DNA of 64,000 nucleotides, from assembly GCA_035457705.1 (NCBI GenBank), contig DATIBD010000114.1, positions 1 through 64,000 of the forward strand, in the 5' to 3' direction. Positions 43,147 to 51,022 of the stretch are shown in pieces; the first letter of the stretch is position 1; each line of letters starts with the position of its first letter. A program made the position numbers and the translations under genes. Source of the DNA: DASPGQ01 sp035457705 (GTDB lineage Bacteria > Acidobacteriota > Vicinamibacteria > Marinacidobacterales > SMYC01). The notes below the pieces were generated by a model that was not told the DNA's origin, did not search any database, and saw nothing but the letters and a program-made list of their open reading frames with translations.

Positions 43147-45912
43147 GTGCCAAAAACGCGCGAGAGCGGCCGCGGTGAGATCTTCCATCGCCTGATTGAC
43201 GGATCGCGTCTGGGGCCATACGAGATCCAGTCGCCAATTGGCGCTGGCGGCATGGGGGAGGTGTACCGCGCACGGGACACGAACCTCAACCGCGACGTAG
43301 CGATCAAGGTCTTGCCCGCCGAATTCGCACAAGATGCCGAGCGTGTCGCGCGTTTCCGGCGGGAGGCGCACGTCCTGGCGTCGCTCAATCATTCGAACAT
43401 CGCCGCCATCTTCGGGCTTGAAGAATCGAACGGCGTGGTGGCACTGGCGCTCGAGCTCGTCGAAGGAGAAGAACTCGCCGAGCGTCTGAAGCGCGGTGCG
43501 CTACCCATCGATGAAGCCGTTGCCATTGGCAAGCAGATCGCCGAAGGCCTCGAAGCCGCGCACGAGAAGGGCGTCGTCCATCGCGACCTCAAGCCCGCCA
43601 ATCTCAAGCTCACCAAGGACGGCACGGTCAAGATCCTCGACTTCGGTCTAGCGAAGGCCTACGGGGGAGAGCCTGAAGCCGTGGGAAAGGATGGGCTCTC
43701 TCAGTCGCCGACGATGTCGCGGCTGATGACGGAAGCCGGCCTCATCCTCGGCACCGCTGCGTACATGGCACCCGAGCAAGCGCGTGGAGGGATGGTAGAC
43801 AAGCGCGCGGACATTTGGGCCTTCGGCGTGGTGCTGTTCGAGATGCTGACGGGCAAGCGGCTCTTCACCGGCGAGACGGCGAGCGACATCCTAGCGGCAG
43901 TGCTGAAGACGGAGCCGGAGTGGGACGCGGTTCCTGCAAGCACTCCTTCGACTCTGCGGAACCTGCTGCATCGGTGTCTGACCAAGGAGCCGAGGCGGCG
44001 GCTGCAGGCGATCGGGGAGGCGCGGATCGCCCTCGAGCAGCCGCTCGGCACGCCGAATTCTGTCCAATTCCGAGTCTCTTCGCGAATGTGGGCCATCCCT
44101 TGGTTTCTCGCTCTGGTGCTGGCGCTGGTGTCGCTCGCGCTCTGGGCGCCTTGGCGCCCGGCGCCCCAGCCCGCTCCAACCCTGCGCCTGAGCGCCGAGC
44201 TGGGCGCTGCGGCGTCGCTCGCGCCGACCCTATACGGGCCCGCCGCGATCCTCTCGCCCGATGGTCGCCTCCTGGTTTTCGTCGCGAGCGAAGGTGCGGA
44301 CGAACCCCCGCTTCTCCACCTCCGGCGGATGGAACAGCTCGACGCCGCACCGCTTGCGGGCACGGAAGGAGCCCGCGACCCGTTCTTCTCTCCTGACGGG
44401 GAGTGGATCGCGTTTTTCGCGGACGGAAAGCTGAAGAAAGTCTCGGTCTCGGGCGGCGCGGTCGTCGCGATCTGCGACGCCGAGAACCCCCGAGGCGGGA
44501 CCTGGGCAGAGGACGGAACGATCTTCTTTGCTCCCAGTTCGAGGAGCGGGGGCCTTTTGCGCGTGTCGTCGGCGGGAGGCACCCCGCAGACCCTGACCAT
44601 ACCCGATCAGGCCTCCCAGGAGGTCTCGCACCGCTGGCCCCAGGCTCTTCCCGGGGGCAAGACCGTGCTGTACACAGCGGGCGTTCCGGCTACCTTCGAG
44701 GATGCGAGTCTCGTCGTGCACGCTCTCGAAGGCGACACGAGAAAGGTGTTGCATCGCGGCGGATATTACGGCCGTTACCTTGCGAGCGGGCACCTGGTTT
44801 TCATTCATGAGGGTACGCTCTTCGCCGCGCCTTTCGATCTCGGTCGCCTGGAGTTGACGGGCCAACCCGTGCCCGTGCTCGCGGACGTGACCACCAACCC
44901 GGCTAGTGGGGGAGCCCAGTTCGCCTTCTCCAGCGACGGAACGGTCGCGTACCTGCGGGGAGAGGACCTCGGGTTTTCCGTGCTCATTCAATGGATGGAT
45001 CGGGAAGGGAAGCTTCGGCCTTTGCGCGGGGCGCCTGGCATCTACCGGAACATTGGCTTCTCTCCCGATGGCCGGAAGCTCGCGTTGGACTTCTTCGAGG
45101 GGAAGAACCGGGACGTGTGGGTCTACGAATGGGAGCGCGACACCCTTTCTCGTCTCACGTCCGATCCCGGCGAGGACCGCCAGCCCGCATGGACTCCCGA
45201 TGGCCGGCGCATCGCCTTCTCCTCGGCGCGTTCCGACAGGGCGACAGGGAACCTCTATTGGCAGCGAGCCGACGGGACGGGCGAGGCCGAGCGCCTGACG
45301 GAGAGCAAGAACGAGCAATTCCCCAGGTCGTGGCATCCGAGCGAAAAGCTCCTGGCCTTCGATGAGAGCAACCCGCAAACGAGCGCAGACATCCTGATCC
45401 TGCCGTTCACGGGGGACGAGACCTCCGGCTGGAAGCCGGGGAAACCCACGGCCTTCCTGAGCAGTCCCTTCAGCGAATTCGGGGCGGCCTTCTCGCCAGA
45501 CGGTCGCTGGCTGGCCTACAGCTCCAACGAGTCAGGGCGCGTCGAGGTGTACGTCCGTCCGTTCCCGGGTCCGGGAGGGAAGTGGCAGGTTTCCACCGGC
45601 GGCGGAGACTGGGCGACGTGGTCTCGAAGCCGAAGAGAGCTCTTCTACCGCGCCGAGGACGGGAGGATCCTCGTGGCTGGGTACACGGCCGAAGGCGACT
45701 CGTTGCGATTTGAGAAGCCGCGGGCGTGGTCGCCCGGGCTCGTGCCCATGGGGGGGTTCGGCAACCGGACCTACGATCTGCACCCGGACGGAGAGCGGGT
45801 CGCCGTTGTGAAGGTCCCGGGGGACGGGGCCGAGGTCAAGCGGGACAAGGTCGTCTTGATCCAGAACTTCTTCGACGAGCTGCGTCGGATTGCGCCTGTG
45901 GGCAAGCGATGA
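43147..45912 (+). CDS. Ser/Thr protein kinase with PD40 beta-propeller (kinase A)
   Basis: 921 residues, start GTG 43147. Residues about 20-290 are a Hanks kinase: GAGGMGEVYRARD (glycine loop), VAIKVLPAEF (Lys), VHRDLKPANLKL (catalytic loop), ILDFGLAKA (DFG), GTAAYMAPEQARGG (APE), DIWAFGVVLFEMLTGKR. A membrane helix follows (AIPWFLALVLALVSLALWAP), then a TolB-like PD40/WD40 propeller with repeats such as SPDGRLLVFVASE, SPDGRKLALDFFE, TPDGRRIAFSSAR, SPDGRWLAYSSNES. The kinase would be cytoplasmic and the propeller periplasmic. It lies between two same-strand IS91 relics. Confidence 0.93.
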   Translation: MPKTRESGRGEIFHRLIDGSRLGPYEIQSPIGAGGMGEVYRARDTNLNRDVAIKVLPAEFAQDAERVARFRREAHVLASLNHSNIAAIFGLEESNGVVALALELVEGEELAERLKRGALPIDEAVAIGKQIAEGLEAAHEKGVVHRDLKPANLKLTKDGTVKILDFGLAKAYGGEPEAVGKDGLSQSPTMSRLMTEAGLILGTAAYMAPEQARGGMVDKRADIWAFGVVLFEMLTGKRLFTGETASDILAAVLKTEPEWDAVPASTPSTLRNLLHRCLTKEPRRRLQAIGEARIALEQPLGTPNSVQFRVSSRMWAIPWFLALVLALVSLALWAPWRPAPQPAPTLRLSAELGAAASLAPTLYGPAAILSPDGRLLVFVASEGADEPPLLHLRRMEQLDAAPLAGTEGARDPFFSPDGEWIAFFADGKLKKVSVSGGAVVAICDAENPRGGTWAEDGTIFFAPSSRSGGLLRVSSAGGTPQTLTIPDQASQEVSHRWPQALPGGKTVLYTAGVPATFEDASLVVHALEGDTRKVLHRGGYYGRYLASGHLVFIHEGTLFAAPFDLGRLELTGQPVPVLADVTTNPASGGAQFAFSSDGTVAYLRGEDLGFSVLIQWMDREGKLRPLRGAPGIYRNIGFSPDGRKLALDFFEGKNRDVWVYEWERDTLSRLTSDPGEDRQPAWTPDGRRIAFSSARSDRATGNLYWQRADGTGEAERLTESKNEQFPRSWHPSEKLLAFDESNPQTSADILILPFTGDETSGWKPGKPTAFLSSPFSEFGAAFSPDGRWLAYSSNESGRVEVYVRPFPGPGGKWQVSTGGGDWATWSRSRRELFYRAEDGRILVAGYTAEGDSLRFEKPRAWSPGLVPMGGFGNRTYDLHPDGERVAVVKVPGDGAEVKRDKVVLIQNFFDELRRIAPVGKR

Positions 45913-46145
45913 CGCTCTCTCCCGGCACAAGACTCCTTCCTTCTCTTCAGGTGTCCGACGGTCGCCTCAATGCGGGAGGGTGTCACTGGATAGGAGATTG
46001 TAACTTCGGTGTTGTGCTCGACGACGGGATTGCGACGGACGAGACTCCGATTCCACGTCTCGGTGAAGGCACCCCAGGTGAATTGGCTGACGACGGGCGC
46101 CATGGGGAGGGAGGACCGGGGCTGTTTTCGTGGGTTTGAGACACA
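45913..46145. other. 233-bp gap after kinase A, no gene seen
   Basis: No recognisable coding sequence. A minus-strand frame here overlaps the kinase 3' end and lacks family features. The gap ends at the IS91-type terminal segment beginning at 46146. Confidence 0.45.
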
Positions 46146-46980
46146 GGTGGAGTGTGCGTTTGAATGAGGCGCTCCGAGGTCGGTGAGTTCGGACGGTTAG
46201 GAAGGAGCTCTTGGTCGAGCTTTCCGCTCGAGGTGGTCCAGGATGTGTTGGATGAAGGCAGGGTCGATGATGAAAGCGAGGAGTTTCATTTTTTCACCGC
46301 ATCGACGACAGGTCAGAGGATCGACCTTGTAGCTACGGTAAACAAGCTCGGCCCATCGTTTGCCCAGAGCCCGTCTTCGCGGGGGCTCGTCATTGCGCTG
46401 TTTCTCCTCCTTTTCGGTGGAGTCGTGACGAGCGAACGTCTTTAACCGCACGCGGTTGGCGTAGGCGCCTTCGAACCGCACGAGATGTTTGTTGGGCTCG
46501 GGATGTGAATGAGCACTCGAGCCAAAAACTCGAGTGGGTCCAGGAGGTCGTGGTTGATGGCATCGTGGCCTGATTTGGATTCATACAAGATGAGCTCGGA
46601 ATCGGGATGATAACGAAGTCGGGACAGATTCACCGGAGACCGCATGAGGTAGCAGGCGAGCTAAGCTGCTCCGACTCCTTCGCGACAAGACCTCGTCACG
46701 GTCTTTGCCAATGACACCGAGGGGCTGCGCGAAAGAGGAGCTCGGCCTCGTGGGCATCGACGCAGGGAATGGGCTGAAGGTGCGGTCATCCTCGAACACA
46801 CCACGCGTGACGATGGCGTGGATGTGCGTTCCATCGAAGAGAAGATCCAAAGGTCTGTATCACCGCGATCATGCCGGGGCGCGCATTGGGCTTCTCGACG
46901 ACAATGCTCATCATCTCACGAACGGTTTCGTAGCAGAGTCGTGCGAGCTCTGCCAGAAGCCGTCGATGGAATAGGAAGTA
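46146..46980 (-). mobile_element. IS91-family transposase relic 2, with internal inversion
   Basis: Carries the C-terminal half missing from relic 1. KRWAELVYRSYKVDPLTCRR with CGEKMKLLAFIIDPAFIQHI is the usual IS91 zinc-finger tail; HIPEPNKHLVRFEGAYANRV links it to LDPLEFLARVLIHIP and YLMRSPVNLSRLRYHP. Upstream on the minus strand, GTHIHAIVTRGVFEDD follows. Between these, 46666-46728 is the reverse complement of 42390-42452 in relic 1. The N-terminal third is missing and the relic joins a kinase fragment at 46980. The element end is 46146-46181 (GGTGGAGTGTGCGTTTGAAT and on), which recurs at 50931-50965. Confidence 0.85.
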
Positions 46981-46982
46981 AA

Positions 46983-47075
46983 GTGGCGCTCAAGGCGTTG
47001 TCCGATGACATGGCCTCGAGCCCGGAGCCGCTCGAGCGCTTACGGCGCGAGGCCCGCGCACTCGCCGCACTCGGT
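46983..47075 (+). pseudogene. Fragment of a Ser/Thr kinase N-lobe
   Basis: About 31 codons translate as VALKALSDDMASSPEPLERL, then RREARALAALG, matching VALKILPADMAASPERLERF with RREARALAALD of kinase B only 0.4 kb downstream. There is no start codon region and the match stops after ALAALG. IS91 relic 2 abuts it directly, so it looks like a kinase gene cut by the element or by a later deletion. Confidence 0.75.
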
Positions 47076-47245
47076 CTACCTGCATTTCACCAACTGCCGG
47101 CCGCTGAGGGCCAGCCCGCGCTGGGCCGGGATCGCCAGGATACTGAACCTGCCGGCGGCCACCTCGTGAGCGGCCAGCGAGAGGAACGGGGCGGAGTCTT
47201 CGGCTCACGGGACTGAGGCGGGTCGTGAGGAGTGAGGAGGACGAG

Positions 47246-50200
47246 ATGATCGGTCGGACGCTCGGTCACTACCGAGTGATCGAAAAGCTTGGCGAAGGCG
47301 GAATGGGGGAGGTGTACCGCTCCGCCGATACGAGGCTCGGCCGTGAAGTGGCCCTCAAGATCCTTCCCGCCGATATGGCCGCAAGTCCGGAGCGGCTCGA
47401 GCGCTTCCGGCGCGAGGCGAGAGCCCTCGCCGCGCTCGATCATCCCAACATCGTGACCGTTTACTCTGTCGAGGATGCGGAGGGTGTCCACTTCCTGACG
47501 ATGCAGCTCGTTGAGGGTCAACCGCTCCACCAGCTCATCCCGGCGGGAGGGCTTCCTGTCGACCAGCTCCTCGCTCTCGCCGACGCTCTCGCCGACGCTC
47601 TCGCCGCCGCCCATGAGAAGGGCATCGTCCATCGCGACCTGAAGCCTGCCAACGTCATGGTGACGGCGGGAGGACGGGTGAAGGTCCTCGACTTCGGTCT
47701 CGCCAAGGTCTCGGGCTCAACGGAAGCGGGACCGGGCCACTCCGAGCTATCGACCGAGATGCGAACCCGCGAGGGCGTGGTGATGGGTACGGTGCCGTAC
47801 ATGTCGCCGGAACAGATCTCGGGTCGTGCGGTGGACCATCGGACCGACATCTTCTCCCTGGGAGTCATTCTCTACGAAATGGCGACCGGGCGTCGGCCTT
47901 TTCTGGGGAGCTCATCCGCCGAGCTCGCCTCTTCGATCCTGCGCGATACACCGCGGCCGCTGGACGAGTTGCGAAGCGATTTGCCGGCGGGGTTGGCGAA
48001 GGCGATCGGGCGCTGCTTGGAGAAGAGCGCCGCGGACCGTTTGCGGTCGGCGCGGGACATGCGTGACGGATTGCGCGACGCCACCGCCGAGGCGCCTTCG
48101 ATCCAGGCTGTGGAGGTCCCGGTCTCGCGCTCTACGGCCGCTGCCGACTCGGGCGCCGCCCGAGCCGACGAGGGCTTTTGGGTCGCGGTGCTGCCGTTCA
48201 AGTACAAGGGTGCCAACGCCGACGTCGCGGCGCTGGCCGAAGGGCTATCCGAGGAGATCGTGACCGGTCTGTCCCGGTTCTCCTACCTCCGGGTGATCTC
48301 GCGCAGCTCGACCGAGAGGTACGCGGGAAAGGCGGTGGACGTCCGCTCCGTCGGCAAAGAGATCGGGGCGCGTTACGTGATGGAGGCAAGCCTGCGCCAA
48401 GCGGGTTCGACCTTGCGTTTATCCGTGCAACTGGTGGATGCGGGCACGGGCGCGCACCTGTGGGCGGAGACCTACAATCGCAGCTTCAGTCCGGAAGACA
48501 TCTTCGGATTGCAAGACGACCTCGTGCCCCGCATTGTCTCCACCGTCGCCGACTGGTACGGCATTCTGCCCCACAGTATGAGCGAGGCCGTCCGGAGCAA
48601 GCCCGTCGAGCAACTGAGCCCGTACGAGGCGTTGCTGCGCGCCTTCCGCTACTACGAGCGCGTCACCCCCGAGGAGCACGCCGTCGTGCGCCCCATCCTG
48701 GAGCGGGCCGTCGAGCAGGCGCCGGGCCATGCGGCGGCTTGGGTCATGCTGTCGATGGTGTACGGGGAAGAGCACCGGTTCGGGTTCAACGCCGAGCCCG
48801 ATTCCCTCGGTCGCGCCCTCCAGGCCGCGCGGCGTGCGGCCGAGGCCGCGCCCTCCAGTCATTTCTCTTATCTCGCCCTGGCCCAAGCTCACTACTTTCG
48901 CAAGGAGTTCGAGGCCTTCCGGAATGCAGCGGAGCGAGCCGTCGCCCTTAACCCCATGGACGGGGCTTCGGTCGAGTACCTGGGCCACTTGCTGGCCTTC
49001 GCGGGAGATTGGGAGCGCGGCTGCGAGCTGGGAGAAAGGGCGAGACAGCTCAACCCCCATCACCCGGCGTGGTATTGGGCACTCCCCTTCCTCGACGCGT
49101 ATCGCAGGGGCGACTACCGCAGCGCGCGTACCCTCATTCCCAAGGCCAACATGCCGGGGCAATACTACTCGCTCGCCTTGTTCGCGGCTGTGTACGGCCA
49201 GCTCGGTGACCGCGAGGCGGCCGGCAAGGCCCGGCGAGAACTGCTGGCTCTGAAGCCTGATTTCGCTGGGATCGCGCGCGATCAGTTCGGCAAGTGGTAC
49301 CTTCCGGAGCTCGTCGAGAAGCTGATCGACGGGCTCCACAAGGCGGGGCTCGAGATCCCAGCGCCGGTTGAGAGGGCCGGACCAGGATCATCCTCGGATC
49401 ACCGGGCGCAGCGGGCGGCTCGAGACTCGGTGGCGATTGCCGTGCTGCCCTTCTCCGACATGAGCCCCGCGAAGGATCAGGCCTACCTCTGCGAGGGCAT
49501 GGCCGAGGAGATCATGAACGCCCTCGTCCGCATCGAAGGGATCCGCGTGTCGTCCCGCACCTCGGCCTTCCGCGCGAGCCGGGAGGAGAAGGACCTCGCC
49601 GCGATCGGGCGCGTGCTCTCGGTGGAGCAGGTGCTGGAGGGCAGCGTGCGGACGTCCGGCAGCCGGCTGCGGGTCACCGCGCAGCTCACCGACGTCGCGA
49701 GCGGCTACCAGCTCTGGTCGGAGCGCTTCGACCGGGAGCTGGAGGACGTCTTCGCCGTGCAAGACGAGATCGCCGGCGGCGTCGTCGAGGCCGTGAAGAG
49801 CCGGCTCGCTCCCGGAGCGCGGACCATCGGCGCGCGAGCGCAGGCCCGCAACTTCGACGCCTATCGGAGCTACCTGCTGGGCCAGCACCTTCGCTACGCC
49901 AAGGAGGACCACGGCGGGGCCGTTCGGGCCTTCCAGGAGGCCGTCCGCCTCGATCCGAACCACGCGCCTTCGTGGACCGGGCTCGCGGAAAGCCTCACGC
50001 TCATGGCGCACATGAGCCTGATCCCCGCGGACGAGGCCTGCACGCGCGCCCGAGAGGCGCTCGCGACCGCGATGGAGCTGCAGGGAGAGTCGGCGGACGG
50101 CCGCCACGGCGAGGCCTTCGTGGCGTTCATCGAGCGACGCTGGAAAGACATGGAGGCCGCCGGTCGTCGAGCGATCGAGCTCCAACCGACTCACGTCCCG

Positions 50201-50809
50201 TCCCTGGGCTTGGTGGGAATGTGTCTCAGCGTGCACCAGAAGCCCGACGAAGCCGCGCCGTTCTTCGAGCGGGCGCGGGCGGCCGATCCGCTCGCGTCAT
50301 TCCCGTACATGCTCACGGCGCTGGGGCTGCTGACCGTCAGGCGGCATCAGGACGCTCACCGTTACGCCGAGCAGGCCCTCATCTTCGAGAAGGACGACGC
50401 GTCGGCGCTGTTTTGTTCGAGCCTGGCGAACGTCGCCCTGGGTCGGTTCGAGGAGGGTATCGCGGCTGCGGAGCACGGCGTCTCCGTCTCGCACCGCGGA
50501 GGCGACTTCCTGGGCCTCCTGGGCTGGGCACTCGCCTCCGCAGGACGGAGGGACGAAGCCCGAACGCTCCTCGACGAGCTGCGAACGCGGCCCGCGGCCG
50601 CGCCCCCGATCGTATCCGAGGGCTGGCTGCTCGGCGCGTTCGGGGAGATCGACGCGGCCTTCGAGGTGTTCGCGCGGGCCGAGGACGAGCACCAGCTTTG
50701 GCTCTACTACACCGGGCTGCCCGGCTTCGATCCTCTCCGGGCCGACCCGCGATTCGCGGCGCTGGTTGAGAGGCTGGGGCTACCGCACGGGGGAGAGTGT
50801 CAACCTTGA
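47246..50809 (+). CDS. Ser/Thr protein kinase with two TolB-like/TPR modules (kinase B)
   Basis: 1187 residues. ATG 47246 follows GGAGG by five bases. Kinase domain about 8-275: GEGGMGEVYRSAD, VALKILPADM, VHRDLKPANVMV, VLDFGLAKV, GTVPYMSPEQISG, DIFSLGVILYEMATGRR. Two similar modules follow. The first starts VAVLPFKYKGANADVAALAE and includes MEASLRQAGSTLRLSVQLVD plus TPR helices to about 700. The second starts IAVLPFSDMSPAKDQAYLCE, with LEGSVRTSGSRLRVTAQLTD and ELEDVFAVQDEIAGG, then more TPRs to the end. No membrane helix is evident. The FlgO/TolB-like domain plus TPR architecture is known from bacterial adenylate cyclases and kinases; the doubled form is less usual. Confidence 0.92.
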   Translation: MIGRTLGHYRVIEKLGEGGMGEVYRSADTRLGREVALKILPADMAASPERLERFRREARALAALDHPNIVTVYSVEDAEGVHFLTMQLVEGQPLHQLIPAGGLPVDQLLALADALADALAAAHEKGIVHRDLKPANVMVTAGGRVKVLDFGLAKVSGSTEAGPGHSELSTEMRTREGVVMGTVPYMSPEQISGRAVDHRTDIFSLGVILYEMATGRRPFLGSSSAELASSILRDTPRPLDELRSDLPAGLAKAIGRCLEKSAADRLRSARDMRDGLRDATAEAPSIQAVEVPVSRSTAAADSGAARADEGFWVAVLPFKYKGANADVAALAEGLSEEIVTGLSRFSYLRVISRSSTERYAGKAVDVRSVGKEIGARYVMEASLRQAGSTLRLSVQLVDAGTGAHLWAETYNRSFSPEDIFGLQDDLVPRIVSTVADWYGILPHSMSEAVRSKPVEQLSPYEALLRAFRYYERVTPEEHAVVRPILERAVEQAPGHAAAWVMLSMVYGEEHRFGFNAEPDSLGRALQAARRAAEAAPSSHFSYLALAQAHYFRKEFEAFRNAAERAVALNPMDGASVEYLGHLLAFAGDWERGCELGERARQLNPHHPAWYWALPFLDAYRRGDYRSARTLIPKANMPGQYYSLALFAAVYGQLGDREAAGKARRELLALKPDFAGIARDQFGKWYLPELVEKLIDGLHKAGLEIPAPVERAGPGSSSDHRAQRAARDSVAIAVLPFSDMSPAKDQAYLCEGMAEEIMNALVRIEGIRVSSRTSAFRASREEKDLAAIGRVLSVEQVLEGSVRTSGSRLRVTAQLTDVASGYQLWSERFDRELEDVFAVQDEIAGGVVEAVKSRLAPGARTIGARAQARNFDAYRSYLLGQHLRYAKEDHGGAVRAFQEAVRLDPNHAPSWTGLAESLTLMAHMSLIPADEACTRAREALATAMELQGESADGRHGEAFVAFIERRWKDMEAAGRRAIELQPTHVPSLGLVGMCLSVHQKPDEAAPFFERARAADPLASFPYMLTALGLLTVRRHQDAHRYAEQALIFEKDDASALFCSSLANVALGRFEEGIAAAEHGVSVSHRGGDFLGLLGWALASAGRRDEARTLLDELRTRPAAAPPIVSEGWLLGAFGEIDAAFEVFARAEDEHQLWLYYTGLPGFDPLRADPRFAALVERLGLPHGGECQP

Positions 50810-50829
50810 TCGGCCAGACGATCGCGTAC
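50804..50829 (+). pseudogene. Possible relic of another kinase gene start
   Basis: Directly at the kinase B stop, TTGATCGGCCAGACGATCGC then GTAC reads (M)IGQTIAY, like the first residues of this kinase family (MIGRTLGHY in kinase B), followed by a stop. The match is very short and could be chance. Confidence 0.3.
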
Positions 50830-50861
50830 TGATCAAGAGAATCGAGAACAGCTTCCAAGAG

Positions 50862-50895
50862 CTGGTCCTCGTCCAGAACTGGTCCTCGTCCAGAG
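50862..50895 (+). repeat. Tandem duplication of a 17-bp unit
   Basis: CTGGTCCTCGTCCAGAA (50862-50878) is followed at once by CTGGTCCTCGTCCAGAG (50879-50895), 16 of 17 bases identical. It lies in the 213-bp gap after kinase B. Confidence 0.8.
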
Positions 50896-50930
50896 CTGAA
50901 GCGGCTGGTTCCGGTGAAGTGATTTCGGGC

Positions 50931-50965
50931 GTGGAGTGTGAGTTTGAATGAGGCGCTCAGAGGTC
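50931..50965 (-). mobile_element. Third IS91-type terminal segment
   Basis: 35 bp that match 46147-46181 at 33 positions, in the same orientation. In relic 2 this segment lies just beyond the transposase C terminus, so it is probably the element end. No transposase sequence accompanies it here. Confidence 0.65.
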
Positions 50966-50970
50966 CGGCG

Positions 50971-51011
50971 GCAACGATCGCCTCGCGGTCCTCGAGCCGG
51001 AATGTGAGCCG
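50971..51011 (+). repeat. 41-bp repeat, right copy
   Basis: Matches 41722-41762 (38 of 41 bases). The frame NDRLAVLEPECEP continues as TGER and a TAA stop at 51021-51023 region, just before the convergent asparagine synthetase stop. It looks like the natural 3' end of a TPR gene. Confidence 0.75.
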
Positions 51012-51022
51012 ACCGGCGAGCG

